From JBCBKU01 sp965267475 (GTDB lineage: Bacteria > Pseudomonadota > Alphaproteobacteria > Rhodobacterales > Rhodobacteraceae), in the NCBI GenBank assembly GCA_965267475.1, contig OZ254079.1, positions 620,001 to 684,000 of the forward strand: a stretch of 64,000 bases of DNA, in the 5' to 3' direction. The position numbers were made by a program, and so were the translations under genes. Positions within the stretch are counted from its first letter, which is position 1. Each line of letters starts with the position of its first letter. Shown here piece by piece: positions 33,511 through 41,540 of the stretch. The notes under the pieces are model-generated. The model ran no database searches. It had not been told where the DNA came from and was given only the letters and a program-made list of their open reading frames with translations.

Positions 33511-34377
33511 ATGAACGCACCTGCATTCGGAATGCGCGCAACGATGGAAGAAGTGACGTTTCGTGCTGACATCGCCAAGTTGCAAGGCGTGCTGTTTCGA
33601 CCGCTTGGGAAACCAAAGGCAGCGGCCGTCCTGCACGGTGCGACAGGTGTGCCTGCTGGGTACTACCGCGCATTCGCGACCTGGCTTGCAGGGCAGGGGA
33701 TCGCCTGCCTGACCTATGACTACCGGGATTTCGGCGCTTCTGCGACGGGACCGGCGCGGTCATCCCGCGCGACGCTTGTGGATTGGGGGCTTGCCGATCA
33801 GCCGGCAGCGCTTGATGCGCTCGAAAGTGCAATACCCGACACGCCGCTTTGGGTGATCGGGCACTCGATCGGCGGACTCATGATGCCCTTTCACGCCAAT
33901 GCCGGAAAGGTCGCCCGTCTGATCACCGTGGCAAGTGGTCCGGTTCACTCCTCTGATCATCCAGGCCTTTGGCAGCTTTATGCGCGTGGTTTCTGGTGGG
34001 GTCCGGCTGCCTGGGCAGCCGCACTCGTTGGCTATTTTCCGGGGCGTGCCTTGGGGCTGGGCACGGATCTCCCAATGGGTGTCTTTGCCCAATGGCGGCG
34101 TTGGTGCACAACGAAGGGCTTTTATATGACCGACATCGGTCGCACCCTTCCGGCGCCGGACTGGAAAGCTTTCAAGGGCGAGATGCGTGTCGTGGCGGTT
34201 GCGGATGACGGGAAGGTGCCGCCTTCTGCGGTCTGGCGACTGATGCAACATTACCCCGAGGCACGGAAGCGCCAGACCGTCTTGCGCCCAGATAGAGGGG
34301 CCATCGGCCATATTGCGGCTTTTTCGAACAGGAACCGACACCACTGGCCGCAAATTATAGGCACCGCGGACCGCTAG
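33511..34377 (+). CDS. Alpha/beta hydrolase
   Basis: A 288-residue alpha/beta hydrolase. The nucleophile elbow is GHSIGGLMMP (Ser at about residue 115), with an early HGATGVPAGYYRAFATWL oxyanion region and a late GAIGHIAAF catalytic His. The fold includes CLTYDYRDFGAS, as in COG4757-type serine hydrolases. It is divergent from the TetR repressor and very probably its target, since a perfect operator sits 13 bp upstream of its start. Natural substrate unknown. Confidence 0.86.
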   Translation: MNAPAFGMRATMEEVTFRADIAKLQGVLFRPLGKPKAAAVLHGATGVPAGYYRAFATWLAGQGIACLTYDYRDFGASATGPARSSRATLVDWGLADQPAALDALESAIPDTPLWVIGHSIGGLMMPFHANAGKVARLITVASGPVHSSDHPGLWQLYARGFWWGPAAWAAALVGYFPGRALGLGTDLPMGVFAQWRRWCTTKGFYMTDIGRTLPAPDWKAFKGEMRVVAVADDGKVPPSAVWRLMQHYPEARKRQTVLRPDRGAIGHIAAFSNRNRHHWPQIIGTADR

Positions 34378-34438
34378 ATATGCGCTGACGAACAGTCCTG
34401 CAGGCAGCCGAAAGCGGCATACGCCGGTTCCTTGAAAC

Positions 34439-34452
34439 TTGATCCGCATCAA
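34439..34452 (+). promoter_or_regulatory. FNR/FnrL box upstream of hemG-like gene
   Basis: TTGATCCGCATCAA matches the FNR consensus TTGAT-N4-ATCAA exactly. Its centre lies 65 bp before the start codon. GATAAG at 34473-34478 lies where a -10 element would fall if the box were centred at -41.5, the class II activator position. Confidence 0.8.
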
Positions 34453-34510
34453 GGCGCCCTCGGACAGGTCGCGATAAGGTCCGCTTGCACGATGCGGAAA
34501 GGGGGTCAGA

Positions 34511-35050
34511 ATGTCAGTTTTGGTTCTTTATGCCAGCCAGGAAGGGCAAACGGCCAAAATTGCCAAGTTTGCTGCCGAACAAGTCCAAAAGTCCGGCCAC
34601 GCCGCCAAATTGGTGAATGTGGACCACATGGACAACGCGATCAGCTTCAAGGATGCAAGCAAGATCATCTTGGCGGCGCCCGTCCATGAAAGGCGCCATC
34701 CCCGGTCCTTTGAAGCCTTGGTGAACGCCTTTTCGGATGAGATCAATGCGCGCAGCACGATGATGCTGTCGGTCAGTCTGAAGGCCGCGTTTCCGGAAGG
34801 CTATGCCGAAGCGCAGGACTATCTGGTCGAGATGAAAATGCGGACGCGGCTGAAACCAGAAACCGAGATGCTGGTTCCCGGTGCGGTGCGGCGGAAAGCC
34901 TATGACTATTACCAAAGCCAGGTCTTGCGGCACGTCGTGCTTGAAGGGCAGTCGGAAGCCTTTTCCGGGGAAGATGTCGAATTCACCGACTGGTCCGTCC
35001 TGCAAGCGAAGATAGGCGACTTTCTCAAAACACCGATGACAGCCAGCTGA
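34511..35050 (+). CDS. Flavodoxin-domain protein, HemG-like protoporphyrinogen oxidase
   Basis: A 179-residue flavodoxin-fold protein. The FMN phosphate loop is YASQEGQTAKIAKF near the N-terminus, with APVHERRHPRSFEALVNAF and FTDWSVLQAKIGDF further on, both as in HemG. HemG oxidises protoporphyrinogen IX using the quinone pool, which allows haem synthesis without oxygen. The upstream perfect FNR box fits such an oxygen-limited role. Flavodoxin-domain paralogues with other functions exist, so HemG activity is probable, not certain. Confidence 0.78.
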   Translation: MSVLVLYASQEGQTAKIAKFAAEQVQKSGHAAKLVNVDHMDNAISFKDASKIILAAPVHERRHPRSFEALVNAFSDEINARSTMMLSVSLKAAFPEGYAEAQDYLVEMKMRTRLKPETEMLVPGAVRRKAYDYYQSQVLRHVVLEGQSEAFSGEDVEFTDWSVLQAKIGDFLKTPMTAS

Positions 35051-35062
35051 TCGGGGCGCAGG

Positions 35063-35105
35063 CGAAATTTGGGAAATTTCGTAACGATTTTCGTGTCGAA
35101 AATCG
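35063..35105. repeat. Double-hairpin intergenic repeat, copy 1
   Basis: Hairpin one is CGAAATTT-GGG-AAATTTCG (35063-35081). After TAA comes hairpin two, CGATTTTCG-TGT-CGAAAATCG (35085-35105), then GCCCC. The same layout recurs at 58121-58166. It lies between convergent genes and could be a bidirectional terminator or a REP-like element. Confidence 0.8.
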
Positions 35106-35110
35106 GCCCC

Positions 35111-35944
35111 TCACTGGGGTGCGCGTTCCGCCCATCCCGCGAAGATCTTCTCAAGCGCTACGACCACGTAGTAGAGGACGATCCCTAGGAAGGCCAAGGC
35201 AATCAGAACCGCGAACATCAGCGGATAGTCCGAGTTTGTCTTGCCGCTGTCGAACAGGGCGCCAAGGCCGCGCCCGTGTGGCGAGACGATCTCCATCAGG
35301 TTTGTTCCGATGAAGGCGAGTGTGACGGCCACCTTCAAGGCTCCGAAGAACTCTGGCAGCGTTTTGGGCAATGCGATCTTCCAGAAGATCGTCGCCTGGC
35401 TCGCGCCAAGCGAACGCAGGATATCGCGGTATTCCGGCTCAAGCGTGGAAAGACCGATCGAGACCGAGACCGCGATTGGAAAGAACGAGATCATGAAGGC
35501 GATCAGGATTGTATTGAAGTCATGGGCGCCCACGAAAAGGAGGGCGACGATGGGTACGACCGTGGCTTTTGGGATCGCGTTGAAGCCGACCAAAAGCGGA
35601 TACAACGCGTCGCGCATCACGCGGCTGAACCCCATGATCATCCCGATCAGAATGCCCACCGCCACGGCCAGCAAGAGCCCCACAACCGTCCGCCAAAGCG
35701 TTTGCCAGCCCATGATCAGGAAGAGGTTCCAGAACTTCGAATAGGCGGCTGGCAGGTCAGAGGGTGAGGCCATAACATAGTTCGGCCAGTTGTTCACCCA
35801 GACCAGGAATTCCCAGAGACATAGAAAGACGATGACCGCCAATACCGGAGCCAGAACCGCCCGGCTGAGGATCGCTTTGCCCAAACCGCCCCCAAGGGGT
35901 TTCGACGGGGTGGTCGTGACATTCTCTGTCGGGACATAGGCCAT
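35111..35944 (-). CDS. ABC transporter permease (SsuC/TauC-like)
   Basis: A 277-residue inner membrane permease with about six hydrophobic helices. The EAA-type loop reads EYRDILRSLGASQATIFWKIALPKTLPEFFGALK. It matches the nitrate/sulfonate/taurine/hydroxymethylpyrimidine importer class. It is the last gene of an SBP-ATPase-permease operon, 9 bp after the ATPase gene. Confidence 0.9.
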   Translation of the reverse strand: MAYVPTENVTTTPSKPLGGGLGKAILSRAVLAPVLAVIVFLCLWEFLVWVNNWPNYVMASPSDLPAAYSKFWNLFLIMGWQTLWRTVVGLLLAVAVGILIGMIMGFSRVMRDALYPLLVGFNAIPKATVVPIVALLFVGAHDFNTILIAFMISFFPIAVSVSIGLSTLEPEYRDILRSLGASQATIFWKIALPKTLPEFFGALKVAVTLAFIGTNLMEIVSPHGRGLGALFDSGKTNSDYPLMFAVLIALAFLGIVLYYVVVALEKIFAGWAERAPQ

Positions 35945-35953
35945 CTGCTTCCC

Positions 35954-36751
35954 CTATTCCGCCGCCGCCGCCGGTGCGCGGCCTTGGGCGACCTCGATCT
36001 GGTGGCGGAGCGTGTTCAGCATTTCTGCCGCCTCGGGCGTGTAAAGGTGGTCGATCTTTCGCGGCCCATCGAAATTCACCGGCAACTGATACTGTGTCGT
36101 GGCCGGGCGCCCCGACAGAACAATCACTTCGTCGGCCAGAAAGATGGATTCTCGCAAATCATGCGTGATCAGCACACCGGTAAAGGGTTCTTCCGCCTTC
36201 AACGCATGCATGGTTTGCCACAGGTCTTCACGGGTGAACGCATCGAGCGCGCCAAAGGGTTCGTCCAGGATCAGCACATCCGGTTGATGAATGAGAGCCC
36301 GGCACAGCGACGCCCGCTGGCGCATGCCACCGGACAGTTCCGACGGGCGCTTATCTTCGAACCCTTCAAGACCGACCAGTGACAGCAAGTGCCGTGCCCG
36401 CGCTTCCTGGGCGGATTTCGAGATGCGCGATGGGACGATTTCCAAGGGCAGTAGCACGTTTTTCAGGATCGATCGCCATTCCAAAAGAACAGGGTTCTGA
36501 AATGCCATGCCAACCGTAGACCGAGGTGTCGTCACCTCGGACCCATGGAGCCAGACCTCGCCCTCGTCGGGTTTCATCAGGCCAGCGATCAGACGCGTTA
36601 GCGTTGACTTGCCGCAACCGGACGGACCGACAACCGCGACAAACCCCCCCTCGTCAACCGAGATATCCAGCCCATCCAGAACCGGCAGCGGCCCCGCGTC
36701 CGTCTGGTATGCGTGCCGAACCCCTTTGATGTCGATGAATGCTTTGGTCAT
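35954..36751 (-). CDS. ABC transporter ATP-binding protein (SsuB/TauB-like)
   Basis: A 265-residue ATPase. Walker A GPSGCGKST, Q-loop AFQNP, signature LSGGMRQRASLCRAL, Walker B LILDEPFGALDAFT and the H-loop THDLRE are intact. The ATG at 36751 is preferred; a TTG two codons upstream is possible. It energises the permease and binding protein encoded on either side. The substrate cannot be read from the ATPase. Confidence 0.92.
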   Translation of the reverse strand: MTKAFIDIKGVRHAYQTDAGPLPVLDGLDISVDEGGFVAVVGPSGCGKSTLTRLIAGLMKPDEGEVWLHGSEVTTPRSTVGMAFQNPVLLEWRSILKNVLLPLEIVPSRISKSAQEARARHLLSLVGLEGFEDKRPSELSGGMRQRASLCRALIHQPDVLILDEPFGALDAFTREDLWQTMHALKAEEPFTGVLITHDLRESIFLADEVIVLSGRPATTQYQLPVNFDGPRKIDHLYTPEAAEMLNTLRHQIEVAQGRAPAAAAE

Positions 36752-36773
36752 GAGCAATGGGCGCTTTCGTGTA

Positions 36774-36813
36774 TTCCGGCGGACGCGTTCTTGAAAGGAA
36801 GCGCCCGCCGGAA
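36774..36813 (-). promoter_or_regulatory. Intercistronic stem-loop in ABC operon
   Basis: TTCCGGCGG (36774-36782) pairs perfectly with CCGCCGGAA (36805-36813), with further GCG/CGC pairing inside. It follows the binding-protein gene and precedes the ATPase gene. No T-run follows. Such hairpins often raise binding-protein mRNA over the membrane components (inferred). Confidence 0.6.
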
Positions 36814-36826
36814 AGTTTTTCTTGGG

Positions 36827-37831
36827 CTATTTCATCATGAAAGCGCCGCCGTCAGGCAGATAGGCGTCGGTGAAATAGGCCGCGACATCCGGATCATTCT
36901 GGAATTCATAGGTTAGCGCGATCTGCTCGACCGAGTTCGCAAAACGCTCCGCGTCGATCCCGCCCATGCCATTGGCCTTGGTGTAGTCCGTGACGACATT
37001 GGCATCGATGGCAAGTTGCAGGCGGCGCTGTTCAAGCGCCGCGTCCGCGGCCGGGTTGCGCTCCATCAGGCTTGCGATAGCGGCCGCCGGATCGGCGATG
37101 GCATCTGTCCAGCCCGCAGCGACCGCACCGAGGAACCCTTTGATGACATCAGGGTTCGCTTCGGCAAACGCTGTGTTGACGATGATCGCGTTGCCGTACA
37201 GGTCCACGCCGTGATCGGCCATCAGGATGGTCGAAATGTCGTCTTCTGGGACGCCCAGACGAACGAGGTTCAGGAAGGACGAGAACGAGAACCCGGTGAC
37301 GGCAGCGACATTGCCTTCGGCGAGCATGGGTTCGCGTGTCGGGAAGCCAACGGGTTCCACTGTGATGGCGCTCACATCAATGCCTGTTTCCGAGGCAAAG
37401 ATCGGGAACTGCGCCCAGGCGCCATCAGGGGGCGGCGCGCCGAGGATCTTGCCTTCGAGGTCGGCCGGCGCCTCGACGCCCAGGGACTTCCGTCCCACAA
37501 TGGCAAAGGGCGGTTTGTCATAGACCATCATGACGGCTGTCACAGGTGCGCCCGGGTTTTGATCAAGGAATTTGATCAAGGAATTGATGTCGGCAAATCC
37601 AACCGGAAAGCCGCCTGTCGCCACTTTCGGGATCGCATCGAGCGAGCCTTGGCCCGCCGAAATCTCGACCGACAGACCGGCGGCATCGAAATGGCCATTG
37701 TCGATGGCGGCGAAGTAAGGCGCCGACGGGCCTTCGAACTTCCAGTCGAGGGCAAAGGGCACCTCGGTTTGGGCGGACGCAGCGGATGCGGCAAGCACAA
37801 GACCCGCGGCAGCAAGAGCACGATGAAACAT
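36827..37831 (-). CDS. ABC transporter substrate-binding protein (NMT1/THI5-like, SsuA fold)
   Basis: A 334-residue periplasmic protein with a signal peptide (MFHRALAAAGLVLAASAASA). The mature part starts PFALDWKFEGPSAPYFAAIDNGHF, the NMT1/THI5-like pattern, with VATGGFPVGFADINSLIKF and GVDLYGNAIIVNTAFA. Such proteins bind aromatic pyrimidines, nitrate or sulfonates. No TPP riboswitch elements are seen upstream, so a thiamine-precursor role is not supported. It heads the operon with the ATPase and permease genes. Confidence 0.88.
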   Translation of the reverse strand: MFHRALAAAGLVLAASAASAQTEVPFALDWKFEGPSAPYFAAIDNGHFDAAGLSVEISAGQGSLDAIPKVATGGFPVGFADINSLIKFLDQNPGAPVTAVMMVYDKPPFAIVGRKSLGVEAPADLEGKILGAPPPDGAWAQFPIFASETGIDVSAITVEPVGFPTREPMLAEGNVAAVTGFSFSSFLNLVRLGVPEDDISTILMADHGVDLYGNAIIVNTAFAEANPDVIKGFLGAVAAGWTDAIADPAAAIASLMERNPAADAALEQRRLQLAIDANVVTDYTKANGMGGIDAERFANSVEQIALTYEFQNDPDVAAYFTDAYLPDGGAFMMK

Positions 37832-37983
37832 TGGGGTAACCTCCTATGGGCAGCTTTTTGTCGGCGGTAACCTGACCTGTCCCCCGCGGAACGCGCCATG
37901 CCCACCGTTTTATTATCCGAGGGGATGCTAGCGATGATGAAAGATTTGGCAATCCTGTACCGAACTGCCCGCACATTGGGCAG

Positions 37984-38634
37984 TCAGGCCGCGGTCGCGA
38001 CCAGCCCAACTTCGCGCGCGCCGTCCAGAAGGTTGGGTGCCACGATATCGGCCGAAGCACCGGAAACCCGCCCGATATCCGGAATCTGTACAACAGTCAT
38101 TCCCGCTGCTTTTCCGGAAGCGGCGCCTGTGTCGCTGTCTTCGAAGACCAGGCATTGCGCCGGGGTAACCGACAGCCGCCTGGCGGCCAGCAAATAGGGC
38201 TCTGCCGCCGGTTTTGGCCTGGTCACATCGTCGACGGATACGACTGTTTGAAAGTGATGGGCAAGATCCGCCCGCTTGAGTTTCCAGGCTGCACGATCTC
38301 CACGAGATGACGTGACAACCGCCATCGGGACACCAAGGGTCCCAAGGTCCGCAAGAAGCCGGTCAACGCCGGGCATCTTGGGAAGGTGCCCGGTCTCAAG
38401 CCGGCGCACTTCGTCGGCGAACATCGCCATGTGTGTTTCGAAATCGATCCCGGGGAAGCGCTCGACGAGCAGCCTGAGACAGGTTTTGTCGTCTTGTCCA
38501 ATGAGGCTTTCGAAGAAGCTGCGGTCCTGTTCAATCCCAAGCTTGGCACAGACGGCCAGACTGGCTTCGATTCCGATCGCCTCGGAATTGATCAGCGTTC
38601 CGTCAAGATCGAAGAAGACGGCGGAAAACCGCAT
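37984..38634 (-). CDS. HAD superfamily hydrolase (subfamily IA)
   Basis: A 216-residue phosphatase-type protein. Motif I is FFDLDGTLINSE with both catalytic Asp residues, motif II VVTSSRG, and motif III/IV KPAAEPYLLAARRL with FEDSDTGAASGKAAG. The cap domain is helical as in beta-phosphoglucomutase/GPH-type members. The ATG at 38634 gives the standard N-terminus. It precedes, on the other strand, a sugar-metabolism-like gene set, so a sugar phosphate substrate is plausible. Confidence 0.88.
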   Translation of the reverse strand: MRFSAVFFDLDGTLINSEAIGIEASLAVCAKLGIEQDRSFFESLIGQDDKTCLRLLVERFPGIDFETHMAMFADEVRRLETGHLPKMPGVDRLLADLGTLGVPMAVVTSSRGDRAAWKLKRADLAHHFQTVVSVDDVTRPKPAAEPYLLAARRLSVTPAQCLVFEDSDTGAASGKAAGMTVVQIPDIGRVSGASADIVAPNLLDGAREVGLVATAA

Positions 38635-38736
38635 GTGCCCAGTCCTTTCTACGGTCACATGCCAGCCCACTGATCCCTTGTCGATACATCAGATCTCAAG
38701 TTTTGTTACGCCGGTATCATTGGGGAAGGAAGGTTT

Positions 38737-39465
38737 ATGAAGGGGTTCGACAAAGGCGCGATCCTGGTGACAGGCGCGAGCGGTGGAATTGGCAGCGCAA
38801 CGGTGCGGCACCTGGTGGCCGAAGGTGCCGACGTGATTGGCGCCGGCCGAAACGAAGCGGCGCTAGTGGCCTTGGCCGAAGAGACCGGATGCCGAACGCG
38901 TGCATTCGATCTGACGTCGGAAGCAGCCGTGCAGGGCGCTCTGGCAGGTCTGGACCTGTGGGGTGTCGTGAATTGCGCTGGTTTTGGCGGTGAGATCGCC
39001 ACGCCAATGGAGACCGACTTGGACATCTTCGACAAGGTCATGTCCATCAACACGCGGGGCGCACTACTGGTCACTAAATACGCGTCACAATCCATGGTGC
39101 GGTTGGGCCTTGGGGGCGCCATCGTCAACGTCTCAAGCCAGGCTTCGTTGGTAGGATTGCGCGGACACATTTCTTACGGGTCTTCAAAGGCCGCGCTCGA
39201 CAACATCACGCGGGTGTCGGCTTTGGAGCTTGGCCCTCACGGAATTCGCGTAAACAGCGTAAACCCGACCGTTGTGATGACGCCGATGTCGGCTTGGTAT
39301 TGGGGCCGAGCCGAGGTTGAGGGCCCATTCCTGGAAACCATGCCGCTTCGGCGCTGGGCCACAGAAGACGAGATCGCCGCGCCTATCGTCTTCCTGCTGT
39401 CGGACGGCGCCTCGATGATTTCCGGTGTTACGCTTCCGATAGACGGTGGGTTCACGGCAGTCTGA
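38737..39465 (+). CDS. SDR family oxidoreductase (L-xylulose/carbonyl reductase-like)
   Basis: A 242-residue short-chain dehydrogenase. The NADP motif is VTGASGGIG; GVVNCAGFG stands in the NNAG position, and the catalytic set Ser (NVSSQAS) with Tyr-x3-Lys (SYGSSKAALD) is complete. VNSVNPTVVMTPMSAWYW recalls L-xylulose/dicarbonyl reductases. It is followed by a P-loop kinase and a GH28-like gene on the same strand, which suggests a carbohydrate role. Confidence 0.88.
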   Translation: MKGFDKGAILVTGASGGIGSATVRHLVAEGADVIGAGRNEAALVALAEETGCRTRAFDLTSEAAVQGALAGLDLWGVVNCAGFGGEIATPMETDLDIFDKVMSINTRGALLVTKYASQSMVRLGLGGAIVNVSSQASLVGLRGHISYGSSKAALDNITRVSALELGPHGIRVNSVNPTVVMTPMSAWYWGRAEVEGPFLETMPLRRWATEDEIAAPIVFLLSDGASMISGVTLPIDGGFTAV

Positions 39466-39567
39466 CCAAATGTCGCCGCTGTTGCCGTCGGTCACCAAAC
39501 TCGACGCTTGGTGCGATGTCTTTGCCGACCGCTTTGCGTCGTCCGTCCCAAGGACTATACGTGACCG

Positions 39568-40254
39568 GTGACAGGCAAAAATGGGAAGACGCCATTGCGG
39601 GAAAGCGAGACGTTCCAAGCGCCCGAGGAAATGGCTCGGCGCATCTCAGACGCCGTCGCGGCGCTTCCGATGACGACCACTCGTAACTTGATCGCGATTG
39701 CCGGACCGCCCGGGTCGGGCAAGTCGACACTGGCTGAACTTGCAAAGCGGGCGTTGGATGAACAAGGTCAGCCCACTGGCATTCTGGCTATGGACGGCTT
39801 TCACCTGGACAACGCTCTTCTGGACGCCAATGGCGTGTTGGCGCGCAAGGGGGCGCCCGACACATTCGATGTGGCAGGATTCATTGCCATGTTGCATCGG
39901 TTGCAAAGAGAAGAGGACGTGGCCGTGCCGACCTTCGACCGCGGTCTCGATAAGGCAGTCGCGGCAAGCGCCCTGATCACATCCAATCAGCGGACGGTAC
40001 TTGTCGAAGGGAATTACCTTTTGCTGGATGAGGGCCCGTGGCGGTCCGCGCAGGGCCTTTGGACGTATCGTGTCTTCCTGGACGTCCCGATGCCGGAACT
40101 GGAGCAGCGCCTTGTGGACCGGTGGCTGGCGTTCGGGATGGATCCGGTGCTTGCCAAGCAGCGGGCGCTGTCGAATGACATTCCGAATGCGGAACGGGTT
40201 TTGCAACGGTCCGTTCGCGCTGATCTGATCCTGTCTGGTCATCCTGAGGCGTAG
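39568..40254 (+). CDS. P-loop sugar/nucleoside kinase-like protein (FrcK-like)
   Basis: A 228-residue nucleotide-binding protein. Walker A is IAGPPGSGKST (about residues 43-53), with AMDGFHLDNALLDANG and VLVEGNYLLLDEGPW, the pattern of uridine kinase/pantothenate kinase-like and FrcK-type proteins. FrcK-like proteins accompany fructose or related sugar uptake in rhizobia and roseobacters. The start is unclear: GTG at 39568 has no strong ribosome site, and ATG at 39634 is possible. It sits between an SDR and a GH28-like gene. Confidence 0.8.
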   Translation: MTGKNGKTPLRESETFQAPEEMARRISDAVAALPMTTTRNLIAIAGPPGSGKSTLAELAKRALDEQGQPTGILAMDGFHLDNALLDANGVLARKGAPDTFDVAGFIAMLHRLQREEDVAVPTFDRGLDKAVAASALITSNQRTVLVEGNYLLLDEGPWRSAQGLWTYRVFLDVPMPELEQRLVDRWLAFGMDPVLAKQRALSNDIPNAERVLQRSVRADLILSGHPEA

Positions 40255-40283
40255 CCGGACGCGCGGAACCAACGAGGTGTCAT

Positions 40284-41507
40284 TTGGCAAAAATATTTGG
40301 GACATCCGTCAAGGAATTTGGTGCAACGGGTGACGGGATCGTCGATGATGCGCCTGCCCTTCAGTCCGCATTGGACGCACACGTACCAAGGGTCGTTGTT
40401 CCCTTTGGCCATTACTGGCTTGGCCGCGGATTGCGGGTCCGGTCCGACACCGAAATTCTGGCGCATCCCGGCGCGCATTTTCGGTTCGGCGATGGAGCAG
40501 GCCGTGACCAGGACGACTTTCTGATCACGAACGACGACCATCAGACCGGTAACCGAAACATCCGGATCGAAGGTGGCATCTGGGACGGTAACAACCCGGG
40601 CAATCCGCGCGGACCGGATGCACCGGGCAGCTACTCCGGCGTGATGATGAATTTCACCAATGTCGATGGCCTGACCCTGCGCGCCGTGTCGCTTCTGGAC
40701 GCTGAAAGCTATTTCGTGCGGCTTGGGAAGGTATCGAACTTTCTAATCGAGAATATCGCGTTCGCGATCAGACACTTGCGCCCGAACCAGGATGGCATCC
40801 ATGTCTCGGGCCATTGCTCGGATGGCGTTATTCGGCGCTTGACCGGACTGGGTTCGCGTACCCCGAATGACGATATGGCGGCGCTTCTGGCCGATGACGC
40901 TTTGCACCGAGCTCAGAACCTCAATGGCGCCTTCAACGGACCGATCCGCCGTGTTCGTGTCGAGCATCTTCGGGCGTCATCGTGCCATTCCTTCGTCCGG
41001 CTTCTGAGTGTCGATCACCCGATTGAGGACATCGAAATCAATGATGTTGAAGGCGGCTGCATCTGTAGCGCGATCAATATGGATGCCTGTCGCGACTGTC
41101 GGGTTCAACTGTTTGACGAAGCGGACAGGCCGAACGGTGTTGGGTCGATCACCGGCGTGCGGGCATCCGACTTCAGGGTCTACAAAGCGGCAGACGAATC
41201 CCGGCAACCTTTGATCGATTTTCGAACGCGCGCAGGCAATTTTCGGATCGAACGTTTTGAGCGGGACATCTCCCGCGATGCCAGCCCACAAACGCCCACG
41301 CTTTGCATTGAACGAGCGGGCCAGATGCAGGTCGAAATGCAGGGGTTGTCGGATCCATTGGATGGGGCAGAGATGCAGCCCTTGGCCACACCAAGCGGCG
41401 CACCCAATTGGTGTGCAAGGGGCGCATTGTCGGTGGACGATAAACTGACCCAGTTGTCAGGTGGGTTTGATCGGCTGGTGGTTTCTTCTAACGCCGAAGG
41501 CGGCTAG
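40284..41507 (+). CDS. Right-handed beta-helix protein, glycoside hydrolase family 28-like
   Basis: A 407-residue beta-helix protein with the polygalacturonase-type opening VKEFGATGDGIVDDAPALQSALDA, and NQDGIHVSGHCSDG resembling the GH28 NxDGI(x)xxG region. There is no signal peptide, so it would act in the cytoplasm or be exported otherwise. The start is a TTG at 40284 with a GAGGT site 6-10 bp upstream. The acid pair of characterised GH28 enzymes is only partly recognisable, so it may act on another uronic-acid linkage. Confidence 0.75.
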   Translation: MAKIFGTSVKEFGATGDGIVDDAPALQSALDAHVPRVVVPFGHYWLGRGLRVRSDTEILAHPGAHFRFGDGAGRDQDDFLITNDDHQTGNRNIRIEGGIWDGNNPGNPRGPDAPGSYSGVMMNFTNVDGLTLRAVSLLDAESYFVRLGKVSNFLIENIAFAIRHLRPNQDGIHVSGHCSDGVIRRLTGLGSRTPNDDMAALLADDALHRAQNLNGAFNGPIRRVRVEHLRASSCHSFVRLLSVDHPIEDIEINDVEGGCICSAINMDACRDCRVQLFDEADRPNGVGSITGVRASDFRVYKAADESRQPLIDFRTRAGNFRIERFERDISRDASPQTPTLCIERAGQMQVEMQGLSDPLDGAEMQPLATPSGAPNWCARGALSVDDKLTQLSGGFDRLVVSSNAEGG

Positions 41508-41540
41508 GACCCGGCGAGATTTCCCGCCGGGCCCCGAAAA

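Noticed and set aside
37555..37590. Two TTGATCAAG-type stretches that look like tandem FNR half-sites
   Set aside because: They lie inside the coding sequence of the NMT1-like binding protein (INSLIKFLDQ region), far from any start codon, and lack the N4-ATCAA spacing.
37832..37983. Possible TPP riboswitch before the NMT1/THI5-like transporter
   Set aside because: Neither the CTGAGA nor the ACCTGAT-like thi-box parts are present on the minus strand.
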